The notes under the pieces are model-generated. The model did not search any database. It was given only the letters and a program-made list of their open reading frames with translations, and had not been told where the DNA came from. Shown here one piece after another: positions 1 to 11,104 of a stretch of DNA of 64,000 bases (the first letter of the stretch is position 1; the number at the start of each line of letters is the position of its first letter). A program made the position numbers and the translations under genes. Origin of the DNA: Hirudinaria manillensis. Its lineage: Eukaryota > Annelida > Clitellata > Hirudinida > Hirudinidae. Location of the stretch: the NCBI GenBank assembly GCA_034509925.1, contig CM067538.1, forward strand, positions 3,215,001-3,279,000. Reading direction: 5' to 3'.

Positions 1-667
1 CAGATGATCTTCCAGCAACTTGCGCACGATAGATTCTGCCTCTCTTACGCCTTCTGCAGGGCCACTAATCACCAGGATTTTGTCATTGTTTAACTCCGTA
101 TCATCCCGGAAGCTCATTCGAGTTGATGTCTTCTTTTGAATCTTAAAAAATAAAATTTCACTAAGAAAAACAACAAAAAGTCAAAAGCAAGAACTTAATC
201 TTTATCAGGTAAGAAATGCAAGAACTGAACCATAAAAGCTTTAAACACTCTAGAGAGCAGCCCACACATAAAGATAAACAGAATGTAGGGAGTCATAGTA
301 CAGTGCATTGAACAGTTATAAGCCATTGTAACACTTCAATAGACTATTGAATGCATAATATTATTGAAAACAAAACCATACCGCAGTGATCTGAACTCCT
401 TGCGAGCCAATTACAACTCTAACTGAATCACTTGGAACTCTCAGTTGAGATGTTTTAGTGCTAACATGATCATCTTCCTCTTCTGGTGAAAAACAAATTT
501 TTTTTTAAATAATAAAGATTTAAAACTTCATTAAAATGTACATAAAATAAAAGCTTACCCTCATCTTTTTTGAACAATAAGTAAAGGAAGAGAAGTGTAG
601 CTGGAAAAGAAAGAGCAAGGAGAAGTTTCTGGGTAGCTGTGAGTGTGGCTGGCCTCATTTTATTCAA
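1..667 (-). CDS. TDRKH: Tudor and KH domain protein TDRKH (Papi), 5' part, gene runs off the left edge
   Basis: Three minus-strand exons are visible: 559-667, 382-482 and 1-141 (continuing beyond the window). The N-terminus starts MNKMRPATLTATQK and is followed by one hydrophobic segment (about residues 14-32) and a basic stretch, the layout of TDRKH, which anchors in the outer mitochondrial membrane. Exon 2 carries acidic residues and the first half of a KH domain with a GxxG loop (IGSQGVQI); exon 3 completes it (ILVISGPAEGVREAES). Splice phases agree. In animals this protein is a piRNA-pathway scaffold that binds Piwi proteins through its Tudor domain, which must lie outside the window. A second in-frame ATG at 658 could be the real start. 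Confidence 0.85.
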
Positions 668-2549
668 GCAAAGAACAATATAGAAATTTGTTGAATATCT
701 GCAATTTAGAATAATATTATGACTTATTCACAACAGGCAGACAAATATCCTTACAAATGATGTAAAACAATCGGCTCTCGAAAACACACGAAAACACCAG
801 CAACTGCACCCAAACAAATCTGAACTTTCTTTGCAGAAGCTGGTTTTATACTCAAGCTCACAAGCTATGTGTTTATTCTACTGCCTAGATGTGATTAGCA
901 TATTCCACTGGAGTAGTAGGTAGGATTAAAGATACTATCAACTCATGCTCAAAAAATGCTTTAAAGATTCTGTGAAAGAATTCATATCCATCTCAAATTA
1001 ATAAGTCCATCTTTACAATTACATAATTCTCCTTGAATTTCAGAACTGAAATAATAGCAACTCCTAGACAGCATGCCTGTATCACCAGATTCTAGCTTTA
1101 TAATTTTATCAGATTTATAGTTTTATAGACTTTGTTAGCTGTATTCTTGTATGAGTTTTGTAATAAATATATAAACCATGAAACAAATAGACTCAAAAAC
1201 ATGCATTGTCTGGAAAAAAATGTGTCGATTCGCATGGTACACATATTAACATTAAACAAAAATTGACAAATCACTAGAAATGGAAACATACATTAATGCT
1301 CAGCACGAACCGATTAGAGATGCAATCAACCTCAAAAAAATACACTTAGAAACCCGATCCTTTTGAGCCGCATGCTTTTTGAACTAAGTAGACCGACTAG
1401 CATGGACCTCAAAAGCCTTTACAAAACACGATTCAAGCAACAAGAAATAGATTCATTTTCGAAATTACGAGTTGACACATCCCAGGAAATAGGAAGCACT
1501 TACCAGCAGCTTCGGACACTAGCATGGAACACTGAACATGACAGCGGCGCAATTCCGAATATGTAACAACAAACACCAGAAGGTGGTAGAACACAAATTA
1601 TTAAGAAGCAATGTTTAAGATGCAGCAGATGCGTACAATAGTTATAAATTATCTTATCTCTTGATATGGCCAAATGTCAGTTTTTTAACATGTTGTTTTG
1701 TCTTATGCCCATAAGATAAGATTGAACTAAAGATGGCATTTTAAAATGGAATGGTATTTTTCAAGAATATGCTTTCCACCAACACACATAAACTTCAACA
1801 TCAGATTTTTACGATTTCATAGCCTTCACTTCAAGCAAGCGCTGCTTCTAAAACGTTGACCATTAATATACAAATTGCTTCATGCCATCCAAACACGAGA
1901 CACAAATTAAACAATCGTTTTATTTTTAGCGTTGAATAATCGCACAATATATGAAAATATTGTTATATTTAGCAGGAATGTCATTTTGTGAGAGTTCATT
2001 TTGTCTTGAGTCGCAAGTAAGTGACGTCATTTAACTTGTAGAAATTTGAGAAATGTGACGTCACATTACATCTTGAAATGGCAAATTGGGTAGCATTTTT
2101 ATGTTGTCTAATTGATTTTCAAGCTTTGCATTAAAAGAGCTAAGTTCCCTTTTGCAGAGAAATGACAAAATGAAAGGAATCCAAATTTCACAATTCATTT
2201 GGAATGTAATTTATTACCTTTTATTATTTATTATTTCATGTCTTAGCAATAATCAAATAAGAATAAGCAGCATATTCTACTTGCTCGCATAAGTAATATT
2301 TAATTAAAACAGTATTCTAGATTAGTTATAAAGGTATACTAAAATTTGTGCTTACATAACATAGATAAAAAAAATCTACTACCTTATGAAAACTTTAATT
2401 TTTTTTAACTTAATTGAAAAATTGAGTCAAAATGCACATCTCATCGCAGTTTCTGCGGTGCTCTTGCTGCTCATTGAATACGATAGTTGAAAGCTACCGA
2501 TAATACACAAATATTAATTTTTGGTGCTTATTTGAACTTTAGGTCCATA
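668..2549. other. Intergenic space between divergent TDRKH and TMX3
   Basis: No coding exon with convincing composition is seen. The stretch is AT-rich and holds the likely promoters of both divergently transcribed neighbours. The only conspicuous short motifs are two TGACGTCA palindromes, listed separately. Confidence 0.5.
2022..2063. promoter_or_regulatory. Pair of CRE-type palindromes upstream of TMX3
   Basis: Perfect TGACGTCA octamers lie at 2022-2029 and 2056-2063, about 490-530 bp before the TMX3 start codon. This sequence is bound by CREB/ATF-type bZIP factors. Related ACGT-core elements serve the ER stress response, which would suit an ER oxidoreductase. The regulatory role is inferred. 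Confidence 0.45.
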
Positions 2550-4459
2550 ATGACTAGCTTAATTTTGCGCTGCTTTGTAATCTGTTTTGGCCTCGGTAGG
2601 AAGAGTTTTTAATTTATTAAAGCTATACTGTGCATTTCTTGTAATTTGTGTTGTTTCAGGGATCTGCATTAGGGTTAAAGGCCAAGTAATGGAAGTGGAC
2701 GACAGGTTTTATAAGAGCTTTATAATCTCAGAAGTTAAGCCAATAACCTAGATTTATTATCAGTTTTCAGGAAAAAAAGTTAAACTTTGCCTGGTTACTG
2801 AAGGTGAATTTAAATATCTGCTAAGGAATATTTATATTAAACTTCCTTAATGACACCGGAAAAAATCAATCTGGATAACTGGGGAAACAATCAATGCTTT
2901 ACCAGTTTTATGCCCCATGGTGTGGGCACTGCAGGAGACTGGAGCCAATCTATCACCAAGTTTATCTTGGCTTGAAAGGAAGTCCCATAATTGTTGCCAA
3001 AGTTGATGCCACTAGATATCCAAGTCTTGCATCTGCCTACGATGTTCGTGGCTATCCAACAATTAAATTGTTAGTTTTATAAATTGGTGATTTTCTAAAA
3101 CATTACAAATGTTTATGTCTTACTATGACAGCATTCAAGGTGATAAAATAATTGACTATAATGGAGACAGAACAAAGGAAGACATCATTGAATTTGCCAA
3201 GAAAGCATTTGGGTGAGTGATAGACATTTGATGAGACATTCCTTTCCTGCAATCTCAATTTAATTTCTTTGCAGGCCCTCCATTTCTCCAATAAAAAATG
3301 CTGAAAATTTCTCAAACATTCAAAAGCATTTGTCTCAGAGCGTATTTTTTGCATATGTCTCTCATACTTTAGAAGTACCCGATACAGATCTCGACTTTGT
3401 TAGTTCCTTCTTTAGATATAAGCACCTCAGCATATAAAATTGATAAAAAAGGTCACGTAACATGTGACATCATTAATTAATTTTATTAAGAAATATCTTG
3501 ATTCACTAATATACATAATATTACTAAATGTAGGAGATAAGTTAATTAGGATTCATTAAAAAATGCAATAATCAAGAAGCTAAATTGCAGGTGTCTATTA
3601 CTTTATTATTTATAATAAATTAAAATAAAACATGTGCCACTTAAGTAAAGATTTGTTTGAAAAGTCAATTTTTCTATAATGTTTTTTTCCAATGGCACAG
3701 GCGTCACAGTTTATCTATGTATTTATTCATGGTTTATCTCCAGATTTGGACTGAGTTCCTCACAAAGACTGGGATAAATTTTTTTTTGTTATCTTTGTTA
3801 AATACTTGTTTGGAGACTATAGGTTGTAACATACATTGTATTTGTGGTCTGGATTATCTGATGAGTTGAAAAAATTCACTCTGATGGATCTTTTGAAGAT
3901 TTCACAATTGAAGTCTTTCCCATATTTCCATATGGCAAAGGCACATGTTTTAAACTTTTAGGTTCTCTGCTAAAAATTGATTTTTGCTTCACTGTTAAAG
4001 AGTGAGAAATAAGTATTCAAAATACTTGTTTTTCTGCCTTGTGTTTCTCTGTGGAACTTCTTCTGGAAATGTAATGGCTTGCATGGTCGTGATTTCTCTC
4101 CACACTTTCTAATTCTGAGATTTCCCTTTGGGATGATGAAATTATTCTATTACAAATACCTTGGCAACTTAGTAGAATTTTTTGGAAGTATTTTCTTGGG
4201 ACATAGTGCAAAGATTTTTTTTCTTCCTATATCTTCATGTGGAGAGTACTTCAGTTAGGGAGGTTTATTCCAATCATTTTTGCATAGCAAGACTTTTTTG
4301 TACCAAAGTGTTTCTGTTGATCATTACCCATATACAATACCTAATCAATAACTATAGAAACAAATACTTTATGAGAATGGCATTACAATACTTGCTTTAT
4401 TATTATTAAAAAATTTTGTTTTTTGTGTAATTTTTTAAATTTAAATAAAATTTATGATA

Positions 4460-4500
<41 letters not shown>

Positions 4501-6425
4501 TCTCCAATTGGCTACTGTGTTTGCTGCATTTTGTGTGCTGAGGTGTGTTTGTACTCTAACTTTACATTATTAACTAATTAATTTTTATGATGGCTTTCCA
4601 GTCAGCCTATAAACAAGTAGCAGAGAAGTTTGCCATCAGCAGCTCATTTTTCCTTTTGGAGGAGAGTACATTGCCAAAGGTAATACAGGAAAATTAAGAT
4701 CTGGTCTTTTTTATTTATTTAGACATGTATTTATAATGTGTTATTGGTTGCATAACAATTGCAGATAATTGCCATCTCAAAAGTGCCAACTGTCCTTGTG
4801 TGGAAAGATGATCAACATTTTGAATTTAAAGGTTTTTAATTAAACTTATATTAAGTTACAAATTTTAGTTATTTGGGAGGTTATTGTTTGATTTGAAACC
4901 AAACAGGTGCCGCGAATGACCTGGAGAGTTGGGTTAATACAGAAAGGTTTCCTATTTTCCCCGCAGTTGGAGGAATAGGACTGAACGACATGTCGGCTCT
5001 CAACAAACTGCTTGTTGTACTCGTACATGCTCAGCAGTCGAGTGAGTGAGTGACTTTCGTTTATGTTTTCAAGTAATTCTTTTATCGGTGGTCATTTTGT
5101 CATTAGCTTAGTTTTTAATTAAATGCATCATTTTCTTTATTGATTATTGGTGGTGATGTATGAAAGATGAAATTTGAGTTATGGTAGGAAAACAAACGCA
5201 GCCCGATTCTACTGTAAATTTCCTTTCTTTTTCGTTTTAATCATTTTCATAAGTTTACATTAAGATAAATTAAGCCTGGATTTTGGATTTCCATAAAACT
5301 GAAGTATAGACATTTATATTATTTAAAAATGGATGGTTTTATCAAGATAAGATGTTATCTTTATAGAAATTCTCCAACTTTTGGAGCTCTTAATTTCATA
5401 GTTTGTCTATAATCTGTGCTTAGTTAATAATTATCATGCTTCTCTTGATTGAGTATTAGTCATTCATTCTCTTTACCAAGTTTTGATCCAACACCAGGTT
5501 TATAGTTGAGGTGCAAGTTCTATGAACTTCAAACATATCTGCTCTTATAAATATCCATGAATTTTTAAGAATTGGTCATGAGATTGAAGGGATTGATTAA
5601 GAATTTCAATGATGCTGCCTTTTATTTTATTGTAATATTTAACTGTTTATAAGGTGGTACAATATCATGAAAGAGGTGGCTCACAACAATAAGGATACAT
5701 TGCAAGGGTATGATAATATTATCTTAATATAATATTGAACATTTTCTGATTGAAGTTCTTATTAGGTATCAGTTTGTGTTGTTGAAAGATGTTGAAGTGG
5801 GCAACAGCATCATTATGTCCAACTTGGATACTCCTTTTGTCTTTGTTCTCAATGCTTCTGACCATCATTATTTTATTTACTCAATGGAATCTTTATCAAA
5901 AGAATCCCTAATTCAGTTCCTGAGAGGTGTGGAAGATGGACAATATCAAGTGAGACGATTTGACTTTTGATGAGAAGAAATTTGAATTTGGATAATTTCA
6001 TTTGAATGTGTAATTCGGTTTTCAATTATTTTCAAGGCTCTTGGCGGAAGAAAATGGACAGAAAGATTCAAAAGACTTGCTTACGATATTACAACAACAA
6101 TGCATGTATGACAGCATTACAATTTTTCCATAATGTGGACACCGTAATTGATTTTGTTATGATTTTCAGAACATTTATAAGGAGTCCATGTGGCTTGCTC
6201 TGCTAATATTTGGCGTGCCTCTCCTCGTGATCAGCATAATTTGTTACACACTCTGTTGTATTGAGCCAATTGACGATGCAGTATATGAGGAAACTTATGA
6301 TGATGAACATCTGGATGATCAGGGTAGCTAAGGTTTATTAAATTTACTTATTTTTTTCAATATTCTCATATGTTTTTTTTTTTGTAGATGAGATGCCAGA
6401 ACAAGAAACAAAGAAGACCCTATAG
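2550..6425 (+). CDS. TMX3: Thioredoxin-related transmembrane protein 3 (TMX3)
   Basis: Thirteen exons give 415 codons: 2550-2595, 2660-2733, 2906-3069, 3132-3212, 3275-3374, 4602-4679, 4765-4831, 4907-5045, 5654-5707, 5766-5949, 6037-6105, 6170-6323, 6388-6425. All junction phases match. Exon 1 encodes a signal peptide ([16 protein letters not shown]). Exon 3 carries the active site [14 protein letters not shown] and the cis-proline loop GYPTIKL. A spacer with PDI-like inactive folds follows, then one membrane span in exon 12 ([19 protein letters not shown]), an acidic cytosolic tail and a terminal KKTL, a dilysine ER-retrieval signal. TMX3 oxidises disulfides in the ER. The exon 2/3 junction (donor GTTAAG) is the least certain; it leaves the segment before the active site about four residues shorter than in vertebrates. 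Confidence 0.9.
4464..4498. repeat. (AT)n microsatellite
   Basis: An uninterrupted run of about 17 AT dinucleotides inside a TMX3 intron. Confidence 0.9.
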
Positions 6426-8092
6426 TCTGAATTTAGAAATGTTTGGGAACTGTGGTGCAGATCATGGATGTCTTCATTGTGTTTGTAGTCATGTCTGATC
6501 ATAGTGCACAAGACATTGAACAATCAAGCAACATGATTATCATCAGATGTTAGATATCTTGGAGAATATGTTATTAACTATCACTAATGGTTCTAGGACA
6601 ATGATAATAATATCTAGTTCACTATAAGCATGCCAACCACCAAATTATTGTTTTTATTAAAAATAATTGTAAAGTTATGTGCAATTCTTATAGAACTTTC
6701 GATTTAGATATGGCAGTGTGCGTGAAAAACGTCCTCTAGTATTGGGTGAAAGTTAATGATGCGGCAGGTTATTGTTAAAAAGTGATGGTGATTGTAATGG
6801 TTTTATCTTGTTGCATTGCCAGCTAAGCATTAGAGACCTGCAAATACCGAATTTTTTAGGCCGTGCCCGTTCCGCTATCATATTTATCGTGACCGACCCT
6901 CTAAATGTGAAAGGTAATAGACGATCCGCCACCAGCCGTAAAGACCCTGGCCCGGCCCGCCTATATAAAAACTCGAATTATGCATCCAACCCATACATGA
7001 CCTTAATAATCTCACAGCACATGATATGCAAAATCATGTTTAATAGATCTATGAATTTTTGTTATTGTAATGCAAAAATAACACGGCATACATTGTTTTA
7101 CACTTTTGTCTGGTTTTCTGAATAACCATAGCATGTAATTACTCAAAGTCTCGATTATTTCGTCTTTAAACTCGCTTAACAAAATTTCAATGGTTTTGAA
7201 TGGTAAAATTCGAATATGAATGAAACTCCTTGGAAAAATCCCTTTGTTCAGAAACGTCTCGAATATTAGTAATGGTATCTCTAGCTGTGCAGGAAGTAGT
7301 GTTTACATCGAATATGCAAATATGAGTTGGGAACATAACGGCCAAAGCCCGCTTTGAAGCATTGAACTCTGACCCGCCCATTTTTAATAGGATTTAATGG
7401 TCCTCTTATTAATACCCAGTTTCTAAGGTTGTGAAATATTTTATCAATCCATTCATGTAATAATGATATAAGATTGTAGTTAAAGTGACAAGCCGAGCAT
7501 ATTTATGACTAATCAATCGCAAGTTTGTTTTAGGGAAATCGGATTTCTCTCTTGGCCATCGAGCGATTCTTAGGAGAAGGTTAATACTTTCCCAAGAATT
7601 GTTTGTAAGGGATAATTAAGGAAAGTGATGGAACATTCCATGTAATTTGATTGGTGGAATGGGCAAAGTTGACTGGGAGTGTAAATAGGAATGAGAGTGA
7701 ATGTCGAGATTTTATGTGAGAATTGCGAGTTGGAGTGAAGATTAGCAAGTGTCAGCTCAGAAACGCAAGCCATACGGTTGGCTGGACAATTTCAAGAAGT
7801 GATTTCATCACGTTCAAAACAGTGCATGGTGAAGATGAAGCGGTGATCGCAAGTCTGGTGTGATGCAAGCATGCGATCAGCTAGACAACGAGATCTGCCG
7901 AAAAGAGATGAGGCAGTCAAGGATTATGAGAGCTTTAGACTGAGCTGATGGGTAACTTGAGAAAATAAAGCCGTTTTATATTTGATAAAATAAGGCCATT
8001 TTTACAAACCATAGTTACTACGCCGCACTCGCTATTATGCTACTTTTGCTCCCTCCCGACGGGTGGCATAGTAGCGAGACTTGACTGTATAT
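6426..8092. other. Non-coding stretch downstream of TMX3, probably decayed repeats
   Basis: After the TMX3 3' untranslated region the composition changes near 6.85 kb to a more GC-rich, irregular patch (6850-6965), then to AT-rich sequence. A 117-codon open frame at 6772-7125 has no domain I recognise and no exon-like ends. At 8028-8077 the two arms CTCGCTATTATGC and GCATAGTAGCGAG form an imperfect hairpin just before repeat module A. I see no gene here. Confidence 0.4.
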
Positions 8093-8190
8093 GTCAACAT
8101 AGGCGATGTGAAGTGAATTCTCTAATGCTCTAAAAAGGCCATGAATACCCTTAACCTTTCATTATGAGCGCCTGCTGACACCCGCATAAA
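8093..8190 (+). repeat. Interspersed repeat module A, copy 1
   Basis: About 90 bp starting GTCAACATAGGCGATGTGAA are repeated with few differences at 18347-18441 in the same orientation. In this copy module B follows at once. Confidence 0.8.
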
Positions 8191-8510
8191 ACTAGCCGGT
8201 CAAAAATACCATTGTTGTAAGGCCTGGATACCCAGCCAGCCGGGTAATATTCAAAGAAAAATAACTCACTCTAAAACTCAACTTTATTTATAATTAAAGT
8301 TTCATTCTTTTCTAATTAAACTACGCTTTATTACATTAACATGTATTTTCAGATAAATTTGTCTTCAAAACTTGCGCACTCTCAAGTAGCTACGATCAAC
8401 AAGCTAATATTCAAAGCCAAATAAGTCCCTCTAAAAATCAACTCCATTTTACAATTAAGGTCTCAGTCTTTTCATATTAAACTACACTTTATTACATTAA
8501 CAAGCAAATC
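8187..8510 (+). repeat. Repeat module B, copy 1 (two tandem units of about 160 bp)
   Basis: The block begins at a TAGCCGG-TCAAAAATACCATTG stretch and holds two units that each contain AATATTCAAAG, then CTCTAAAAxTCAACT, then a TTAAACTAC-type segment ending in ATTACATTAAC. Units start about 160 bp apart (8246 and 8406). The same block with the same internal order recurs at 14423-14705. A weaker third unit is seen near 8735-8790. Confidence 0.75.
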
Positions 8511-8589
8511 AACGCCATACACAACATACTTGTCTCTAAAACATGAGCCTTTTCTGAATAAGCAAATGAATGTCAGACATATTTATACA

Positions 8590-8700
8590 ATTGATCACCG
8601 GACGTTCTGTCAGGGATTTCAAAGGGCCGAAACGTTCGAAGATGGGGACCTCCTCTGATGATCCCTGTCGGAGAGCTCCGAGGAGGAGTTTCTAACATCA
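8590..8700 (+). repeat. GC-rich structured patch, possible retroelement remnant
   Basis: In AT-rich surroundings this patch contains CTGTCAGGGAT and ATCCCTGTCGG (inverted match), CCTCCTC and GAGGAGG (inverted match), the string GCCGAAACGTTCGAAG and a CTGATGA box. Strings of this kind accompany Penelope-like and related retroelements with hammerhead-type motifs, but here the boxes are in an order that makes no obvious ribozyme. Confidence 0.3.
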
Positions 8701-8799
8701 ATACACTTATCTTCAAAACTTTCCCTACTTTCGATTAGCAATGAACAAGCTAAAATTCAAAGCCAACTAACTTCGGATAAAAAAAACTAGATTCCCTTA

Positions 8800-9848
8800 A
8801 GTTAAGTGATACTTTAATAAAATTTATATTTTGCGCGAAGTTCCGGAATTTTCCAACTCAATCGCAAGACTTTATTCTGCTTCATATTGAACTTAATTTC
8901 GAAATATGTTAATAAATGTATAATAGCATGTAACTGTCTTAAAGAAGCCGAAACGAAAGATGTTTTGTGCTATCTAAATGAACATAGTCTTTCTCAAATG
9001 ATCAAACGCTACAGCTTTGTTGCAAAAACTCAAATCATAGTTGCATTGACCAATGAATCATATCACAAATCATAGAATTTTTTTGAGAGAGCTCTTGTGT
9101 CTTTCTCATTTTGTGTCATTTCATGGAAATAGATTCGAATAACTTTTGTTGTGCTATTAACATTTTGACCGCTATATTTTATATATCAAACTTCAAACAT
9201 TTCAGATATCAGTGGTCACAACTTTGCCACAGTATATTGCCTCTTGTAATAAATAATTTTACTCGTACACATAATACAACGTAATATACTATTTTATCCC
9301 TTAGTTTCCCATGGCATTTGATGGGGATTTCTCTCTCACTTTCCAGCTCCTTGTCTACCACTTCGTATATTTCCGTTTTGTGACACAAATCTATCCAAGA
9401 GCAAAGGTTTAAGTTTCGGCAGGTTTAGAAGGATCTTCACCTTGCAAAACGCAAATTAGAATAATGCAAATCAAGTCCGAAAGCGCAGCTTTGCCATCAT
9501 TCTATAGATATTTGTGAAATTTATGGGATCAAATTTAACCTTAGTTTTTATACCAAAATGGTGACCAGAGACTAGGTAAATAAAACTGAATATGCAATAT
9601 TTTGATGACGGTGATGGCATAAACCTAAGCGATTTTATAACATAATACTTAAACAAAATAAATACATATTGAAGTGTTAACAATGGAAGGACGGTCCCTA
9701 GCACAGTACGTTGGGCGGAGTTAAGTTTCATTAATACTAAACAGGGAGCACCCATCGGAATCGCCTTCGTGTCACAATCATGCTTTGGAATGAAAACGAA
9801 TATTCCAAAAGTGTAAAAAATAAATAAATCACTGATAGTTGTGAATAA
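8800..9848. other. Gene-free AT-rich stretch
   Basis: No recognisable gene. A 127-codon minus-strand frame at 9471-9854 is rich in hydrophobic residues but has no domain I know. It overlaps the Merlin target-site duplication and ends just inside the Merlin element, so its 5' end is shared with a transposon. I do not call it a gene. Confidence 0.4.
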
Positions 9849-9857
9849 CAGCAATCT

Positions 9858-10886
9858 GGTAAAACCGTCGAGATGCCCCCTGCTACATTTAATGAGCTAA
9901 GCCCCTCCCCCCTTCTTAAGAATTAGTCAAGGTATAGCGAGGTATAATATATCAGGTATAATATATTGATCCCTGGAGAGTCCTGTGGCAATTGATGGAG
10001 AAATTGGAACACCCTGCCAGCCCACGTCCCGCTTCAATGCTGAGATCCACAAATTAAACCTTAACCAATACCTTAAATATCATGAACCCTAAGAGCTTAC
10101 ATCTGTACAAGAGTTTTTTTTTTGTTTTTGTTTTTGGTTTTTTAAGCCCGAATGGCGATTGTTTATGTTCTATTTGCGCTTCAGTTGTTTTTCCGAACGT
10201 GTCAGAGACCTCGGCCCTTCGTTCGTCTCGAATAAATGAACTGAAATATATTGATCCCTGGAGAGTCCTGTGGCAATTGATGGAGAGATTGATGGAGAAA
10301 ATGGATGACTGTGACCGCCGCAATGGTTGGTTAATTGGAAATTGATGGAGAAAATGGATGACTGTGAGCGCTCCAATGGTTGGTTAATTGGAAATTTACA
10401 ATATAAATAGGGGTTGGGAAATGAGGAAGTATGTTTTTAGCACGATGGCATACCCTACTTTGGAACGTGTTTGTTTGAGGGAGATTGAGGTGGTGGTTCT
10501 GTCTGGCAAGATGCAGGCGATCCAGTGGGCCATGGATCACGGCATATTGGCCAGTCGCCGTTCCTGCGGATGTACGGGTGTTGACAGGTTTGGTTAATTG
10601 GAAATTGATGGAGAAAATGGATGACTGTGAATGGATGTCAATTGTTGACAGTGACATGAAGCTGAGCAGAAGAGCCAAAGTAGGCGATGGATGTCTGGAA
10701 ATGCGACAAGTGTCACAACACCCGTTCTCTGCGGAACGGCAGCTTTTGTAAACTTTCGTTATATATATCAGTATCTCATAGGCGGGACTAATTATGCAAG
10801 GTGTATTGAGTAGGAGGGACTAATTATGCAAGGTGGGAGGGGCTTGGATGTTTTTGAATATGAGAGGGCATCTCGACGGTTTTACC
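9858..10886 (+). mobile_element. Merlin-type DNA transposon, about 1.03 kb, with intact ends
   Basis: The element opens with GGTAAAACCGTCGAGATGCC and closes with the exact inverted complement. Imperfect inverted similarity continues for about 55 bp, including the GCCCCTCCC segment. The flanks are 9-bp target duplications, CAGCAATCT (9849-9857) and CAACAATCT (10887-10895), differing at one base; Merlin elements are known for 8-9 bp duplications. Inside, 10445-10585 encodes a segment like the N-terminus of IS1016/ISXO2-family transposases (AIQWAMDHGILASRRSCGC). No DDE core is present, so the copy cannot move on its own. Class assignment also rests on the DDE fragment in the related copy at 13262. 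Confidence 0.75.
10249..10640 (+). repeat. Tandem/interrupted repeat inside the Merlin element
   Basis: A unit of about 53 bp (GGTTGGTTAATTGGAA, then ATTGATGGAGAAAATGGATG) occurs in tandem at 10275-10395 and again at 10589-10630, after the transposase-like segment. The phrase CCTGGAGAGTCCTGTGGCAA also occurs at 9971-9990 and again at 10257-10276. Internal duplication of this kind is common in non-autonomous elements. Confidence 0.7.
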
Positions 10887-11104
10887 CAACAATCTATAGA
10901 AACAACAAAAATATACATCGAGTGATACAATAAATGTTCAACCTTTTCGTCGATAAAGAAACTAATCTGGTGTAAATTTTGGTCTACGGAAAATTCACCT
11001 AGCTAGCATTTAACTTATCACTTTGTACGTTCGACAAGTGCAAAAGAGAAACATAATTAATCATAACTTAGATCGCTAATAAAATGTGTTTATAGGTGTC
11101 CCAC

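Noticed and set aside
6772..7125. 117-codon plus-strand open frame after TMX3
   Set aside because: It runs through patches of abruptly different composition, has no motif and looks like chance in a decayed repeat region.
8600..8690. Functional hammerhead ribozyme
   Set aside because: The core boxes are present but their order and the surrounding stems do not form the three-helix junction on either strand as far as I can fold by eye. Kept only as a low-interest finding.
9471..9854. 127-codon minus-strand open frame
   Set aside because: Hydrophobic, AT-driven composition, no domain recognised, no exon-like ends, and its 5' end lies across the Merlin target duplication.
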